The notes beneath the pieces were generated by a model. The model ran no database searches, was not told the DNA's origin, and saw only the letters and a program-made list of their open reading frames with translations. From Flavobacterium noncentrifugens (lineage in GTDB: Bacteria > Bacteroidota > Bacteroidia > Flavobacteriales > Flavobacteriaceae): a stretch of 64,000 nucleotides of DNA. Of the stretch, positions 8,707 through 17,011 are shown in pieces (the stretch's first letter is position 1; each line of letters opens with the position of its first letter). Location: assembly GCF_900100375.1 (NCBI RefSeq), contig NZ_FNEZ01000007.1, positions 62,001-126,000 of the forward strand, in the 5' to 3' direction. Made by a program: the position numbers and the translations under genes.

Positions 8707-9544
8707 AAAACACCCTGACGAGATTGAACCCGAAAAAAACATTCCCATCGGCCCAGTTCCCCGTCGTTTGCCCAAGAAAACCTGCCTCATGTATGCCCTG
8801 TGAATTCGTGAAATGCATTTGAAAAACATGCCCGCCTGTTTCAAGGTCTACGCCAATTGACAACGGATTTCTAAATGGAGAATCGCTCGCACGATTCGTA
8901 TGCACTGCGTAATCCATATTGATCGACCAGCGTTTTGCGATTTTATACCTTCCGCCCATTGCGATGGCCAGCTGCGAATTGTCCTGGTTGTCATCGATTA
9001 CAAAATTCTCATGAAAGAATGTCGGCGCCAACTCAAGGGACAGTTTTTCCGAAAATTTCCTGGACACCAAAACCTGGGTTACATAAGTCACCCGGTCTTC
9101 AAACTGCAATTTGGGATAATCGCTTTCCTTTAAAGTATTGTTGAATGCGAGGCTGTTAAAGGAAACAATCGTAACCGGCAATCCGTTTTCTGTTTGTGAA
9201 GCGATCAAAAACTTTCCTGAAACATCATAGGCCTGTTCGCTCCTACCTACCGCAACTGTTGCCCAATCGGTCAAGCCATATAAGAATTTGATCTGCGTTA
9301 CGGCATTATCCAACCCGAAAAAACCTTCGAAACCATCTTTTACAGATCCGAAGCGGTGTGCAATAATGAGATAAAAATCTTTTTTTGCCGCCAGTTTTGT
9401 CGATTCAAGGTTGACGATTTTCATGGCTTTAAATGCCGATTCAACTTTTTGGTTTTTAGGAACGCTGTCCAATCCGGCTAATAAATCTTCCTGTGCAAAA
9501 GAGCAAATCGGCAAAAGCAATAACAGTAGTAATTTTTTTCTCAT
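8705..9544 (-). CDS. DUF5777 family outer-membrane beta-barrel protein
   Basis: A 279-residue exported protein with a Leu-rich signal peptide (MRKKLLLLLLLPICSFAQ). The rest alternates polar and hydrophobic residues as in a transmembrane barrel, and includes the family-like DFYLIIAHRFGSVKDGFEGF segment and a terminal FNLVRVF strand. The function is unknown. It lies 4 bp downstream of the OB-fold gene and is probably co-transcribed with it, back to back with the mono-heme lipoprotein and YceI genes, suggesting a shared envelope redox role (inference). Confidence 0.82.
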   Translation of the reverse strand: MRKKLLLLLLLPICSFAQEDLLAGLDSVPKNQKVESAFKAMKIVNLESTKLAAKKDFYLIIAHRFGSVKDGFEGFFGLDNAVTQIKFLYGLTDWATVAVGRSEQAYDVSGKFLIASQTENGLPVTIVSFNSLAFNNTLKESDYPKLQFEDRVTYVTQVLVSRKFSEKLSLELAPTFFHENFVIDDNQDNSQLAIAMGGRYKIAKRWSINMDYAVHTNRASDSPFRNPLSIGVDLETGGHVFQMHFTNSQGIHEAGFLGQTTGNWADGNVFFGFNLVRVF

Positions 9545-9548
9545 TGTT

Positions 9549-9938
9549 TTATTTTAAGGGTGAAACCTGATCCATTTTAAATTCTCCAAGCAAATCATCA
9601 TAACCAACAAACCGGCCTTTTACATGCACTTGCTGCTGCAATTGCAGGCCATTATCTTTTACAAAAAGTACCGCTTCAAGCTTTTCATCAATGGTAATGC
9701 TGTTGGATGCCGCGTCGATATTTGTGATTTTACCATGCACTTCAATGGTTTTATCGGCAAATTTAGCATTCGCCAGACTGTCATTCGCCAAAAATTCCTG
9801 TTCAAGGGTTTTCACTGAGATAGAAAATGTGGCGTTTTCTAAGCTAATGTTACGATGCTCTTTATATAAAACTTTATAAGCTGCAAAAGCACATCCAACA
9901 GCAATGACTACAAAAGCAAATATGATCTTTTTTTTCAT
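9549..9938 (-). CDS. OB-fold (tRNA_anti-like) envelope protein
   Basis: A 129-residue protein with an N-terminal membrane helix or signal anchor (about residues 3-22) and a single OB-fold domain of the tRNA_anti-like type (TIEVHGKITNIDAASNSI, VHVKGRFVGYDDLLGEFKMD). The name reflects fold similarity only; an extracytoplasmic location makes tRNA binding unlikely. It is the first gene of the minus-strand pair with the DUF5777 barrel and is divergent from the mono-heme lipoprotein gene across a 96-bp AT-rich control region. Confidence 0.78.
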   Translation of the reverse strand: MKKKIIFAFVVIAVGCAFAAYKVLYKEHRNISLENATFSISVKTLEQEFLANDSLANAKFADKTIEVHGKITNIDAASNSITIDEKLEAVLFVKDNGLQLQQQVHVKGRFVGYDDLLGEFKMDQVSPLK

Positions 9939-10008
9939 AAAAGATTACAGAATTAATTATTATATTTATTTTTTTGTAAATTTAATTCAAATTATTAACT
10001 TTATTTTA

Positions 10009-10016
10009 TATTTTTG
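10009..10016 (+). promoter_or_regulatory. -7 promoter element (TATTTTTG)
   Basis: TAnnTTTG match 19 bp before the chosen start of the mono-heme lipoprotein gene, in a strongly AT-rich divergent spacer. No clear -33 element. Confidence 0.45.
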
Positions 10017-10034
10017 TATAAAATTTTACACAAA

Positions 10035-10400
10035 ATGGTATTACGAAAAATCACATTACTGACACTTGCTTTTGCCGCTTTTGGCTGTTCAAATGACAGC
10101 CCGGATGATCTCGGCGTGGAAGCGATTCTAACCGATACGCCAATCACTTATAATGCGAATGTGAAAGCCATTATTGATAACAATTGCATTTCCTGCCACA
10201 GTACAATTCCTCAAAATGGCGCACCAATGTCACTTGCCACGTTCGAGGATGTAAAAAGTGCAATAGAGTTGCGTGGACTTATCGAAAGAATCTCAAAAGA
10301 TAACGGACAGTCAGGATTGATGCCGCTTGGCGGGCCAAAAATGCCACAGCAAAACATTGATATGATTACGCTTTGGCGCGATCAAGAATTTCAACATTAA
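10035..10400 (+). CDS. Mono-heme cytochrome c-like lipoprotein
   Basis: Small electron-transfer lipoprotein of 121 residues from the start at 10035, chosen because the signal peptide (LRKITLLTLAFAAFGC) then has normal length; the longer frame begins inside the promoter element. A CISCH heme motif lies at 51-55, and PLGGPKMPQQNIDMITLW downstream probably supplies the distal methionine and C-terminal helix typical of small cytochrome c domains. The YceI gene follows after 12 bp, so the two form an operon. Confidence 0.82.
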   Translation: MVLRKITLLTLAFAAFGCSNDSPDDLGVEAILTDTPITYNANVKAIIDNNCISCHSTIPQNGAPMSLATFEDVKSAIELRGLIERISKDNGQSGLMPLGGPKMPQQNIDMITLWRDQEFQH

Positions 10401-10412
10401 AAAAAAATAATT

Positions 10413-10952
10413 ATGAAAAAGACTATTCTATTTGGATTGCTGTTGGTTTCAGCGATCACATTCGCACAGGAAAAGATGATCACCAAAAACGGAAAAATCA
10501 CTTTTGAAGCTTCTGTCCCGGCTTTTGAAGAAGTAAAAGCCAAAAACGAAGGCGTGACCTGCGTACTAAATCCGAAAACAGGAGAAATTGCGAGTTTGGC
10601 ACTAATCAAAGGATTTCGGTTTAAAGTCGCATTAATGGAAGAGCATTTTAATGAAAATTACATCGAGAGCGACAAATATCCAAAATCGACTTTTAAAGGA
10701 AACATCCAGAATTTTGATGTGGCAGTTTTAACTGCAACCGCAAAAGATTATACGATCAAAGGCAAACTCGAACTCCACGGAAAAACAAAAGATGTTGTTG
10801 CCAATGCCAAGATCAGGAAAACGGAAACCGGAATCGAAATTATCTCCGCTTTCAATGTCTATGCCGATGATTTTGCAATTGAAATTCCGTCTGTAGTAAA
10901 AAGCAAAGTATCCAAAAAAGTAAATGTCAAGACCGAATTTACCTTAAAATAA
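10413..10952 (+). CDS. YceI family periplasmic protein
   Basis: Lipocalin-like YceI-fold protein of 179 residues with a signal peptide (TILFGLLLVSAITFAQ). Family members bind isoprenoid or other lipid-like molecules in the periplasm. The YceI pattern is visible in FNENYIESDKYPKSTFKGNI and in TIKGKLELHGKTKDV near the middle. It is co-transcribed with the mono-heme lipoprotein. YceI proteins often occur with cytochromes, which suggests a quinone-like or lipid ligand; that is an inference. It converges on the Kir channel gene with only 6 bp between stops and no visible terminator. Confidence 0.9.
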   Translation: MKKTILFGLLLVSAITFAQEKMITKNGKITFEASVPAFEEVKAKNEGVTCVLNPKTGEIASLALIKGFRFKVALMEEHFNENYIESDKYPKSTFKGNIQNFDVAVLTATAKDYTIKGKLELHGKTKDVVANAKIRKTETGIEIISAFNVYADDFAIEIPSVVKSKVSKKVNVKTEFTLK

Positions 10953-10958
10953 ACCCAG

Positions 10959-11921
10959 CTAATCCATTTCTACTTTATTATAGCGGTCAAGTTTGTCCAG
11001 ATACAATATCGTTTTGGTCTTATCTTCGTTTTCGGCATACATGACCTCGAATTTGGCACCGTAAATAATTTCATCGAAAGTATAAGAAGTTCGTGCCGCA
11101 ACAGTTGCACTAAAAAGATCGTCGAAAGCTTTCATGTAAATGATAACTTCACCTTCGATCGTTTCAAAATCCTGCCGTGAAAAAGTAGAAAGCGGACTTT
11201 CCTCCGTAATCGGATGCACTAATGTCCAGCTCAACGTCAGTGAATTGATGCGCTGCAGCTCCAGATCCAAAGAATAAAAACGGTTGACCATTTGGCCGTT
11301 TTCCGGAATGCTCATTGCCAAAGTCATTTTGGCTTCGGCGTCGAGCAAATTGGTATTTTTAAACGGCGTGACCCTGACCATAAGTCCGCGTTGGTTTTTA
11401 TAAGGCGCAACCACTGCATTTTTTGAAAATTTCAGGAAGGCTTTCGGCTTGCTGAACCTTCCGTAAAACAAGCCGGTCGCTATGGCAAAACTCAGCAATC
11501 CGGTTAAGGCTTCAGTTGCTGCGAGTGCGCTGGTTAAAACGCCGTTCGGGCTGATGTGTCCGTAGCCAACAGTTGTAAAAGTCTGCGCACTGAAAAAATA
11601 AGCCTTTCCAAATTTGATCCATTCCGATCCTGTCGCCTCAATTCCGTCAAGATATTCAATCCCAATTAAGTAATACAAAGCTGCGAAAATAAAATTGACG
11701 CCGGTATAAAAAGCCACAATAATGGCGATGAATTTCCATCTGGGCATGTCGAGCATCGTATGGTACCACGAAATCCGGTTTAAATAATTCATGCCCCGCT
11801 TTTGCACGTTTGCCGAACCGTCTTTATTTACAAAACGCCCACCATAACTGCTCGCATTGACACCGAATCCCGTATTGTTATCGGCTTTTGCTTCTGCGCT
11901 GATCTTTTTCAAAAATGCCAT
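10959..11921 (-). CDS. Inward-rectifier (KirBac-type) potassium channel
   Basis: Tetrameric K+ channel subunit of 320 residues. A cytoplasmic N-terminus (about 1-60) precedes outer helix TM1 (about 62-88), the pore helix and the K+ selectivity filter TVGYG (117-121), and inner helix TM2 (about 128-155, ending in the GRFSKPKAFLKFS linker). A C-terminal immunoglobulin-like cytoplasmic domain (about 165-310) completes the classic Kir architecture. The start is 7 bp downstream of the CotH-kinase gene stop, so it may be co-transcribed with it, though no functional link is obvious. Confidence 0.95.
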   Translation of the reverse strand: MAFLKKISAEAKADNNTGFGVNASSYGGRFVNKDGSANVQKRGMNYLNRISWYHTMLDMPRWKFIAIIVAFYTGVNFIFAALYYLIGIEYLDGIEATGSEWIKFGKAYFFSAQTFTTVGYGHISPNGVLTSALAATEALTGLLSFAIATGLFYGRFSKPKAFLKFSKNAVVAPYKNQRGLMVRVTPFKNTNLLDAEAKMTLAMSIPENGQMVNRFYSLDLELQRINSLTLSWTLVHPITEESPLSTFSRQDFETIEGEVIIYMKAFDDLFSATVAARTSYTFDEIIYGAKFEVMYAENEDKTKTILYLDKLDRYNKVEMD

Positions 11922-11928
11922 TTATAAA

Positions 11929-13998
11929 TTACTGTTTGATGATTTTTTGTGTTTTGATATTATTTCCAGAATACATTTTCACCAAATACAATCCGTTCGC
12001 ATAATCTGAAAATCCCACTTCAAGATGGTTTGATTTTGGCGCAATTCGTTGCAGCAGTTTTCCATACACATCATAAATTTCGATGGTATCGATATTATTC
12101 GTCGTGCTGATATTTAGTTGTCCATGTACCGGATTTGGATACAACGCCATATTATTTTCAGACACAAATGAATCTGTTGCCAAGGTTTGTAAATCAGACG
12201 CGATCCAGCTCGACGCCAGATTATTATCCAATGCCGTATCGGTCAATTGCAGGAAACTTCCGTTGCCATCGGCATTTGGCCAGGGCGAAGAATCGAAATA
12301 TTCTACCGTATCGATCACATTTCCGAAACCATCTGCCAAAACCAGTTTTTGCTTGCTGTTTGATAAATTGCGGGTGAATTGCCCGAAAGCAGCGATGCCA
12401 TATTTTTGTTGGAAAACAGTCGGATTGCTAGTGACATAGATTCCTTGCCCTGCCGAAATCGTACTGTTGGCCGGAAATTGGTACGAAAGCCCCAATTCGC
12501 TCAAATAAACACCGGACAAATTGACCGAAGTCATTCCTGCATTTTTAATTTCAATGAATTCCATGTCGTTGCTCACCGTGAAAACGGCATCCGTTCCGGG
12601 ATTGTAATTGATTTTATTGATGACCAATTGCGGCACTTCAATATTCTGGCAAGCCGAAAAACTCCCGATATGGCTGTTCATCCAATTGATCCTGTTCGAG
12701 ATCCAGGTTTTCATATTGCTAATTTCAAGCGCGTGGTTCGGAACCGTATTCCACCTTTGTTGTTCGCGAACTTTTGCTTCAGAGATCAACGCAACAGTCT
12801 GGTCGATAAAAGTATTGATGCTTGTTGCATTCATCGGTTGGCCAGATTGCGTCAACTGGTTCCATCTTCTTGATAAATAACATTTAAAAGTGGAATTGTT
12901 GAACAAATCCGTCCAGAATTTTGCACCTTCATTATCGCCATTCGAAAACTGCCAGATATCATAATGGCTTCGGTCCAACCCGTAAGCGAAAAGGTCGTTT
13001 CCATACGCCAGGTTAAAATCCCAGACCGGCCCGGCACGAAGTTTACCGCCGCGGTCTTTGTGAAAAAAAGTGCTGATCTGATAGCCATCGGCATTCGAAC
13101 CCAATTCTGTACTAATCATATAATCCACGAATGATGGCACATCAATGTATGCAGAATATCCAGAAATCAGACTGGTATTGTTGTTATGCGACGCATTTGC
13201 AAGGTTCGTAAACTGCGAATGAATGTACGTATTTTGCTGCGCCGTAACGTCTTCAGGTTTTGGAAGCTCATGGATAAAATCGGTTGAACCCGCATAAGAA
13301 CTCATGCTCCAGGCCACCGGATCGCCGCCAGTGGTTTTATCAGATTTTGTAATGTAGCCGCCCGAAAGATTGGGTTGGGTAACATCTGTCGTTGCAATTT
13401 TGACAATATTGACGCGGTTCGTATCGGCCTTTATTTTTTCAAGAAAGACATACAAGCCTTTGTATTCCCCATTAATGACGACTTCACAATATTGGGTTCG
13501 TGGCGCATAATTGCCGATTTGCCTTGACAGATTGTACGTCAGGTAATCGCGCATCAGCGAAGGATCGAATGCCAGTCCGTTTAGAATCCAGTCGTTTTCA
13601 CTTGGCATTCCGAATATCGATACATTATTATTGCTCGTATTATCCGCTTTAAGCGTCGTCAATCCGTATTGTTTTTTTGGCAAATCCTGCGAGCTAGAGC
13701 CACGGATTTCGATGTTGATGCGGCCGTTATAATTTAGATAAGCCACATTCGTTTGATCGGTCAGGTAATTGCGCGTGCCGTCGGGCCTTTTGATGATTTT
13801 CATCGTGGCCAAAACCCGCGGATCGTCTAAAATCTCATACGGTTGGTTGGTATTCGGATTGATGTCTGTTGAAATGATGACAATCGGGAGGTTCGAATCG
13901 GTAAACGTTTGTCCGAAAGACAATCCATAAAACAACAGGAAAAACACCAGCGCAATTGAAGTGGATGGAAATTTAAAGTTTGTAATCTTCATTTTCAT
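11929..13998 (-). CDS. CotH-kinase, lamin-tail-domain, T9SS-secreted protein
   Basis: Secreted 689-residue protein. After a signal peptide (about residues 10-30) comes a CotH domain (about 80-430; GGKLRAGPVWDFNLAYGND carries the conserved WD-x-G core), a fold that phosphorylates spore coat proteins in Bacillus. A lamin-tail domain follows (about 455-590, FIEIKNAG, NLSGVYLSE), then a T9SS type A tail (ALYPNPVHGQL to the end). The in-frame second methionine two codons later is an alternative start. Upstream lie a TACATTTG -7 element and a perfect palindrome. The kinase substrate, if any, is unknown. Confidence 0.9.
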   Translation of the reverse strand: MKMKITNFKFPSTSIALVFFLLFYGLSFGQTFTDSNLPIVIISTDINPNTNQPYEILDDPRVLATMKIIKRPDGTRNYLTDQTNVAYLNYNGRINIEIRGSSSQDLPKKQYGLTTLKADNTSNNNVSIFGMPSENDWILNGLAFDPSLMRDYLTYNLSRQIGNYAPRTQYCEVVINGEYKGLYVFLEKIKADTNRVNIVKIATTDVTQPNLSGGYITKSDKTTGGDPVAWSMSSYAGSTDFIHELPKPEDVTAQQNTYIHSQFTNLANASHNNNTSLISGYSAYIDVPSFVDYMISTELGSNADGYQISTFFHKDRGGKLRAGPVWDFNLAYGNDLFAYGLDRSHYDIWQFSNGDNEGAKFWTDLFNNSTFKCYLSRRWNQLTQSGQPMNATSINTFIDQTVALISEAKVREQQRWNTVPNHALEISNMKTWISNRINWMNSHIGSFSACQNIEVPQLVINKINYNPGTDAVFTVSNDMEFIEIKNAGMTSVNLSGVYLSELGLSYQFPANSTISAGQGIYVTSNPTVFQQKYGIAAFGQFTRNLSNSKQKLVLADGFGNVIDTVEYFDSSPWPNADGNGSFLQLTDTALDNNLASSWIASDLQTLATDSFVSENNMALYPNPVHGQLNISTTNNIDTIEIYDVYGKLLQRIAPKSNHLEVGFSDYANGLYLVKMYSGNNIKTQKIIKQ

Positions 13999-14016
13999 AA
14001 TTCATAATTTTGCTAA

Positions 14017-14024
14017 CAAATGTA
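14017..14024 (-). promoter_or_regulatory. -7 promoter element (TACATTTG, minus strand)
   Basis: TAnnTTTG match about 19 bp before the CotH gene start. The -33 position has no good TTG. Confidence 0.45.
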
Positions 14025-14049
14025 AGATAATATTCTGTCCGTTTGCCGG

Positions 14050-14068
14050 ATCAAAACCGGGTTTTGAT
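14050..14068. promoter_or_regulatory. Perfect hyphenated palindrome, candidate operator
   Basis: ATCAAAACC and GGTTTTGAT are exact reverse complements separated by one G, giving a 19-bp dyad. It sits in the 164-bp divergent spacer between the CotH gene and the GyrI-like gene, about 26 bp upstream of the CotH -7 element. The lack of a T-tract argues against a terminator. Confidence 0.5.
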
Positions 14069-14127
14069 TTGTTCAGAATCTTTTCACGATAAATGCAAAA
14101 GCGCCCGGTTTGTGTTGAAAAAATAAT

Positions 14128-14135
14128 TAAATTTG
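14128..14135 (+). promoter_or_regulatory. -7 promoter element (TAAATTTG)
   Basis: TAnnTTTG match 27 bp before the GyrI-like start. The nearest TTTG is only 15 bp upstream, which is short for a -33 element. Confidence 0.4.
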
Positions 14136-14162
14136 AGAAAAGCAATTGCAAAAAATCTGACT

Positions 14163-14588
14163 ATGGACAATTTCACAATAGACAAACCCATCAAAACCAT
14201 TTGCGTGACCGCCGACAGCTTTCCTGACGGAATCGAGGAAGCGCACATGAAACTTCACGCAACGCTTGCCGACAAAGACCGCAGGCAGTTTTTCGGGATT
14301 TCATGGCCGGGACCGGATGGCGAAATTATTTACAAAGCCGCAGCTTCTGAAATGGAACCCGGAGAAGCCGAAAAATCCGGAGCCGAAACCTACACGATCA
14401 AAGCTGGGCCTTACAACAGTTTTTACATCACCGATTATCGCGAAAACCTCGACGGCATTTCCAGGGCATTCGAATTACTGACGGCACAACACGAAACCGA
14501 TCCGGACGGATTTTGCCTCGAATGGTACATTAACGGCAAAGATGTAAAATGCCTCGTTCCGCTTAGAACCAAACAAGAAGATCTATAA
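14163..14588 (+). CDS. GyrI-like small-molecule-binding domain protein
   Basis: A 141-residue cytoplasmic protein with a stand-alone GyrI/SOUL-like ligand-binding fold (ESAEAGP-type segment KSGAETYTIKAGPYNSFYI, and CLEWYINGKDVKCLVPL at the end). There is no DNA-binding helix-turn-helix, so labels such as transcriptional regulator, common for relatives, are not supported by the sequence itself. The start at 14163 is chosen over a 10-codon longer frame because of the promoter element directly upstream. The next gene begins 2 bp after the stop. Confidence 0.72.
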   Translation: MDNFTIDKPIKTICVTADSFPDGIEEAHMKLHATLADKDRRQFFGISWPGPDGEIIYKAAASEMEPGEAEKSGAETYTIKAGPYNSFYITDYRENLDGISRAFELLTAQHETDPDGFCLEWYINGKDVKCLVPLRTKQEDL

Positions 14589-14590
14589 TC

Positions 14591-14896
14591 ATGAAAGAAA
14601 ATTATCATTACGCCACTGTAACTGAAGCGATCAACAATCTCAGGAAAGAAGGTTTTTCGGTTGATTTTAATATTGTCGACAACTGGATAGCCTATCATTC
14701 TGGGAAATTTGATACTGATGAATTCAACATAGTCGAAGTCTACCGTTATGAAGGCGAATCCGATCCGGGCGACGAAGCAGTCGTGTATGCGATCGAATCG
14801 ACATCGGGAATCAAAGGGATTTTAGTCGCCGGTTATGGCGCTTCATCGGACAGTATTTCGACAAAAATGCTTCAGAAATTGGCGATGCGCGCTTAA
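14591..14896 (+). CDS. Small conserved hypothetical protein
   Basis: A 101-residue soluble protein (NYHYATVTEAINNLRKEGF at the start, GILVAGYGASSDSISTKML near the end) of compact alpha/beta character. Relatives in Flavobacterium are sometimes labelled phosphoribosylpyrophosphate synthetase, but the length and the absence of the PRPP-binding motif make that label unsafe. It is co-transcribed with the GyrI-like gene (2-bp gap) and ends in a terminator. Confidence 0.7.
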   Translation: MKENYHYATVTEAINNLRKEGFSVDFNIVDNWIAYHSGKFDTDEFNIVEVYRYEGESDPGDEAVVYAIESTSGIKGILVAGYGASSDSISTKMLQKLAMRA

Positions 14897-14919
14897 AATT
14901 CTTATGAAAATTAAAAATC

Positions 14920-14949
14920 AAAAGTCCTTTTTTTAAGGGCTTTTTTTTT
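14920..14949 (+). terminator. Intrinsic terminator
   Basis: AAAAGTCCTT pairs with AAGGGCTTTT (one G-T wobble) around a short T loop and is followed by a run of nine T. Confidence 0.8.
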
Positions 14950-14975
14950 GCTTTACATCAGAAGTGAATTTGTTA

Positions 14976-14983
14976 TATATTTG
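14976..14983 (+). promoter_or_regulatory. -7 promoter element (TATATTTG)
   Basis: TAnnTTTG match only 16 bp before the ATG of the lipoprotein at 15000, implying a leader of about ten bases or fewer. No clear -33 element. Confidence 0.45.
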
Positions 14984-14999
14984 AAAACAAACCGTTTCA

Positions 15000-15470
15000 A
15001 TGCAAAAAATCCTGTCGCTGCTTTTGATTGTTGCTTTTTTGAGCTGCGGCCCGATGAAAAATACTGGAGAAACAGCGGTAATCACTTCCGTTTCTTCAAA
15101 TGCGGTTGTTTTTATGTCTTTTCAAATCCAAAAAGATACTATTGGGAAAAGAAATTCAATCGCATTGCTACACACTGTAAAAACGACGGCCAAACTTAAA
15201 AATCAATCTGAAGCCGATGTTCATTCCCCGAATTTCCTGACTGCCAAAATTTACTTTGGTGACAGGCTTTTGCAAACGATCATTGTTCCGCACCCAATGT
15301 TCGTGCATTCAGAATATGCGGATGAATCGGGAAAATTAGCTTCTAAAGATGTGGTTTTAGACCAGGCCGAATTTTTCATCCGGTTTCAGCAAAATGGCGC
15401 AAACCACATCAGGATTTTTGAAACGCTGATCGGCAAAAACAAAACAGCATTATTTCAAATAAAATTTTAA
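15000..15470 (+). CDS. Putative lipoprotein, unknown function
   Basis: A 156-residue exported protein. The signal peptide ends in the lipobox of LLIVAFLSCG with cysteine at about residue 16. The remainder is beta-rich (VITSVSSNAVVFMSFQIQ, SEADVHSPNFLTAKIYFGD) and has no motif I recognise. Its stop is 2 bp before the start of the M64 peptidase gene, so the two are an operon; a role as partner or anchor for that enzyme is possible but unproven. Confidence 0.68.
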   Translation: MQKILSLLLIVAFLSCGPMKNTGETAVITSVSSNAVVFMSFQIQKDTIGKRNSIALLHTVKTTAKLKNQSEADVHSPNFLTAKIYFGDRLLQTIIVPHPMFVHSEYADESGKLASKDVVLDQAEFFIRFQQNGANHIRIFETLIGKNKTALFQIKF

Positions 15471-15472
15471 AT

Positions 15473-16894
15473 ATGAAGAAACTTTACGTTATCGCACTGC
15501 TTCAATGGTTCGGATTGCAATTGGCAAACGCGCAGGTTTTTGAAGTCGACACCATTCAATACAGCGGCAGTTCTGAAAAAATGATCAATCTTGTTATTTT
15601 GGGTGATGGTTATACTGAAAGCCAGCAGGATCTTTTCATCACCAAAGCCAATGATTTCAGCAATTCTTTGTTCAGCAAAATTCCGTGGAGCAATTATAAA
15701 AATTACTTCAATGTTTTTGCGGTCAAGGTGATTTCTGTTGAAAGCGGCGTGAAGCACCCAAATACGGCATCCGATTGTGGAAGCGCAAATCCGGCAGTTC
15801 CGGCTTCAAACCCGAACAATTATTTCGGAAGTTCCTTTGATGCAAGCGGCATTCACCGGTTGGTTACGATACAATCAAATTCACGCGTCATGCAGGTTTT
15901 GGCCGCAAATGTCCCAAATTACGACCACGCAATCGTCCTTGCCAATACTTCTTATTATGGCGGAAGCGGCGGTGCGATTGCCGTTTCCACCACCCACCCG
16001 GATGGTTATGAAATTACGGCGCACGAACTTGGCCATTCTTTCGGAAACCTCGGTGATGAATATTATGCCGGTGATATTTATTTTTTCGAAAGGCCAAACA
16101 TGACCGGGGAAAGCGATCCAACTTTGATCAAATGGAAAAACTGGCTTGCGCCCGATGACAGCAACATCGATATTGTGAATTATTGCTGCGGCGGAGCGAC
16201 AGCGCAATGGTACAGGCCCACATCAAACCGCTGTAAAATGGAAGTACTCGGAAAGCCGTACTGCAGCGTTTGCAAGGAAGCGCTTATTGAAAAAATCCAT
16301 ACTCTGGTTAATCCGGTTTCGGCATATACGCCAACAACGCTGAACATTTCGTCGTCTGACGCGTTGCTGGATTTCAATCTCAGCGAACTCATCAAACCCA
16401 TTCCGAACACGCTCCACATCAGGTGGCAGCTCGATGCCACGGTGTTTGACAACAACAGTGAAACGTTTCAGGTCGATCAGAATGCCTTGTCGATTGGTAC
16501 GCATACGTTGACTGCAGGCGTTACCGATTATACGAACCAGGTCAGGACAACGGCACATTCAGAAGTGCATTACAGCAGCGTGATCTGGACGATTAGCAAA
16601 ACGGCATTGGGAATTCAGGCTGTTGCCAATGACATCCAGTTGTCTTTTGGTTTGTACCCGAATCCGACAGCGGGGATATTTACGATCGCGCTCGAACTTT
16701 CAAAACCTGGCAAAGTCACGATTGACATGGTTTCATTGGATGGAAAAATTGTAAAGCAAATTCCGCCAGCAACCGTTTCGGCAGGAAAATACCAACAAAA
16801 CCTCAACATTGAAAACCTCGCCAATGGAAGCTATCTTGTCTCTGTAAACGTTGATGGTTCAGTGTATACCAAAACATTGGTCAAACAAAATTAG
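15473..16894 (+). CDS. M64 family zinc metallopeptidase with T9SS sorting domain
   Basis: Secreted peptidase of 473 residues related to the IgA peptidase M64 family. Signal peptide to about residue 20 (GLQLANAQ). The catalytic zinc site is the extended motif HELGHSFGNLGDEYY, with H184, E185, H188 and an Asp at 195 as likely third ligand. INLVILGDGYTESQQDLF near residue 40 is typical of the family start. After a linker region comes a T9SS type A tail (YPNPTAGIFTI to residue 473). Substrate unknown. It sits directly behind a lipoprotein gene. Confidence 0.9.
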   Translation: MKKLYVIALLQWFGLQLANAQVFEVDTIQYSGSSEKMINLVILGDGYTESQQDLFITKANDFSNSLFSKIPWSNYKNYFNVFAVKVISVESGVKHPNTASDCGSANPAVPASNPNNYFGSSFDASGIHRLVTIQSNSRVMQVLAANVPNYDHAIVLANTSYYGGSGGAIAVSTTHPDGYEITAHELGHSFGNLGDEYYAGDIYFFERPNMTGESDPTLIKWKNWLAPDDSNIDIVNYCCGGATAQWYRPTSNRCKMEVLGKPYCSVCKEALIEKIHTLVNPVSAYTPTTLNISSSDALLDFNLSELIKPIPNTLHIRWQLDATVFDNNSETFQVDQNALSIGTHTLTAGVTDYTNQVRTTAHSEVHYSSVIWTISKTALGIQAVANDIQLSFGLYPNPTAGIFTIALELSKPGKVTIDMVSLDGKIVKQIPPATVSAGKYQQNLNIENLANGSYLVSVNVDGSVYTKTLVKQN

Positions 16895-16917
16895 CGGCAT
16901 AAAAATCCGGAAATTCC

Positions 16918-16985
16918 AAATAATAAGTCGGATCCCATAAATAATAATTGGCACCACTTTTAAATAAAAACATCGGTTACATTTG
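16918..16985 (+). promoter_or_regulatory. Control region of the kinase-LytTR-LRR block: 9-bp direct repeat and -7 element
   Basis: AAATAATAA occurs at 16918-16926 and 16939-16947, exactly 21 bp apart (12-bp spacer). TACATTTG at 16978-16985 matches TAnnTTTG and lies 27 bp before the TTG start codon. The repeat pair ends just upstream of where a -33 element should be. This geometry (two 9-bp direct repeats, about 12-bp spacer) is that of known LytTR regulator sites, but the AT-rich sequence could arise by chance. Confidence 0.45.
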
Positions 16986-17011
16986 TTGAAGATAACTTAA
17001 AACAAATTGTT

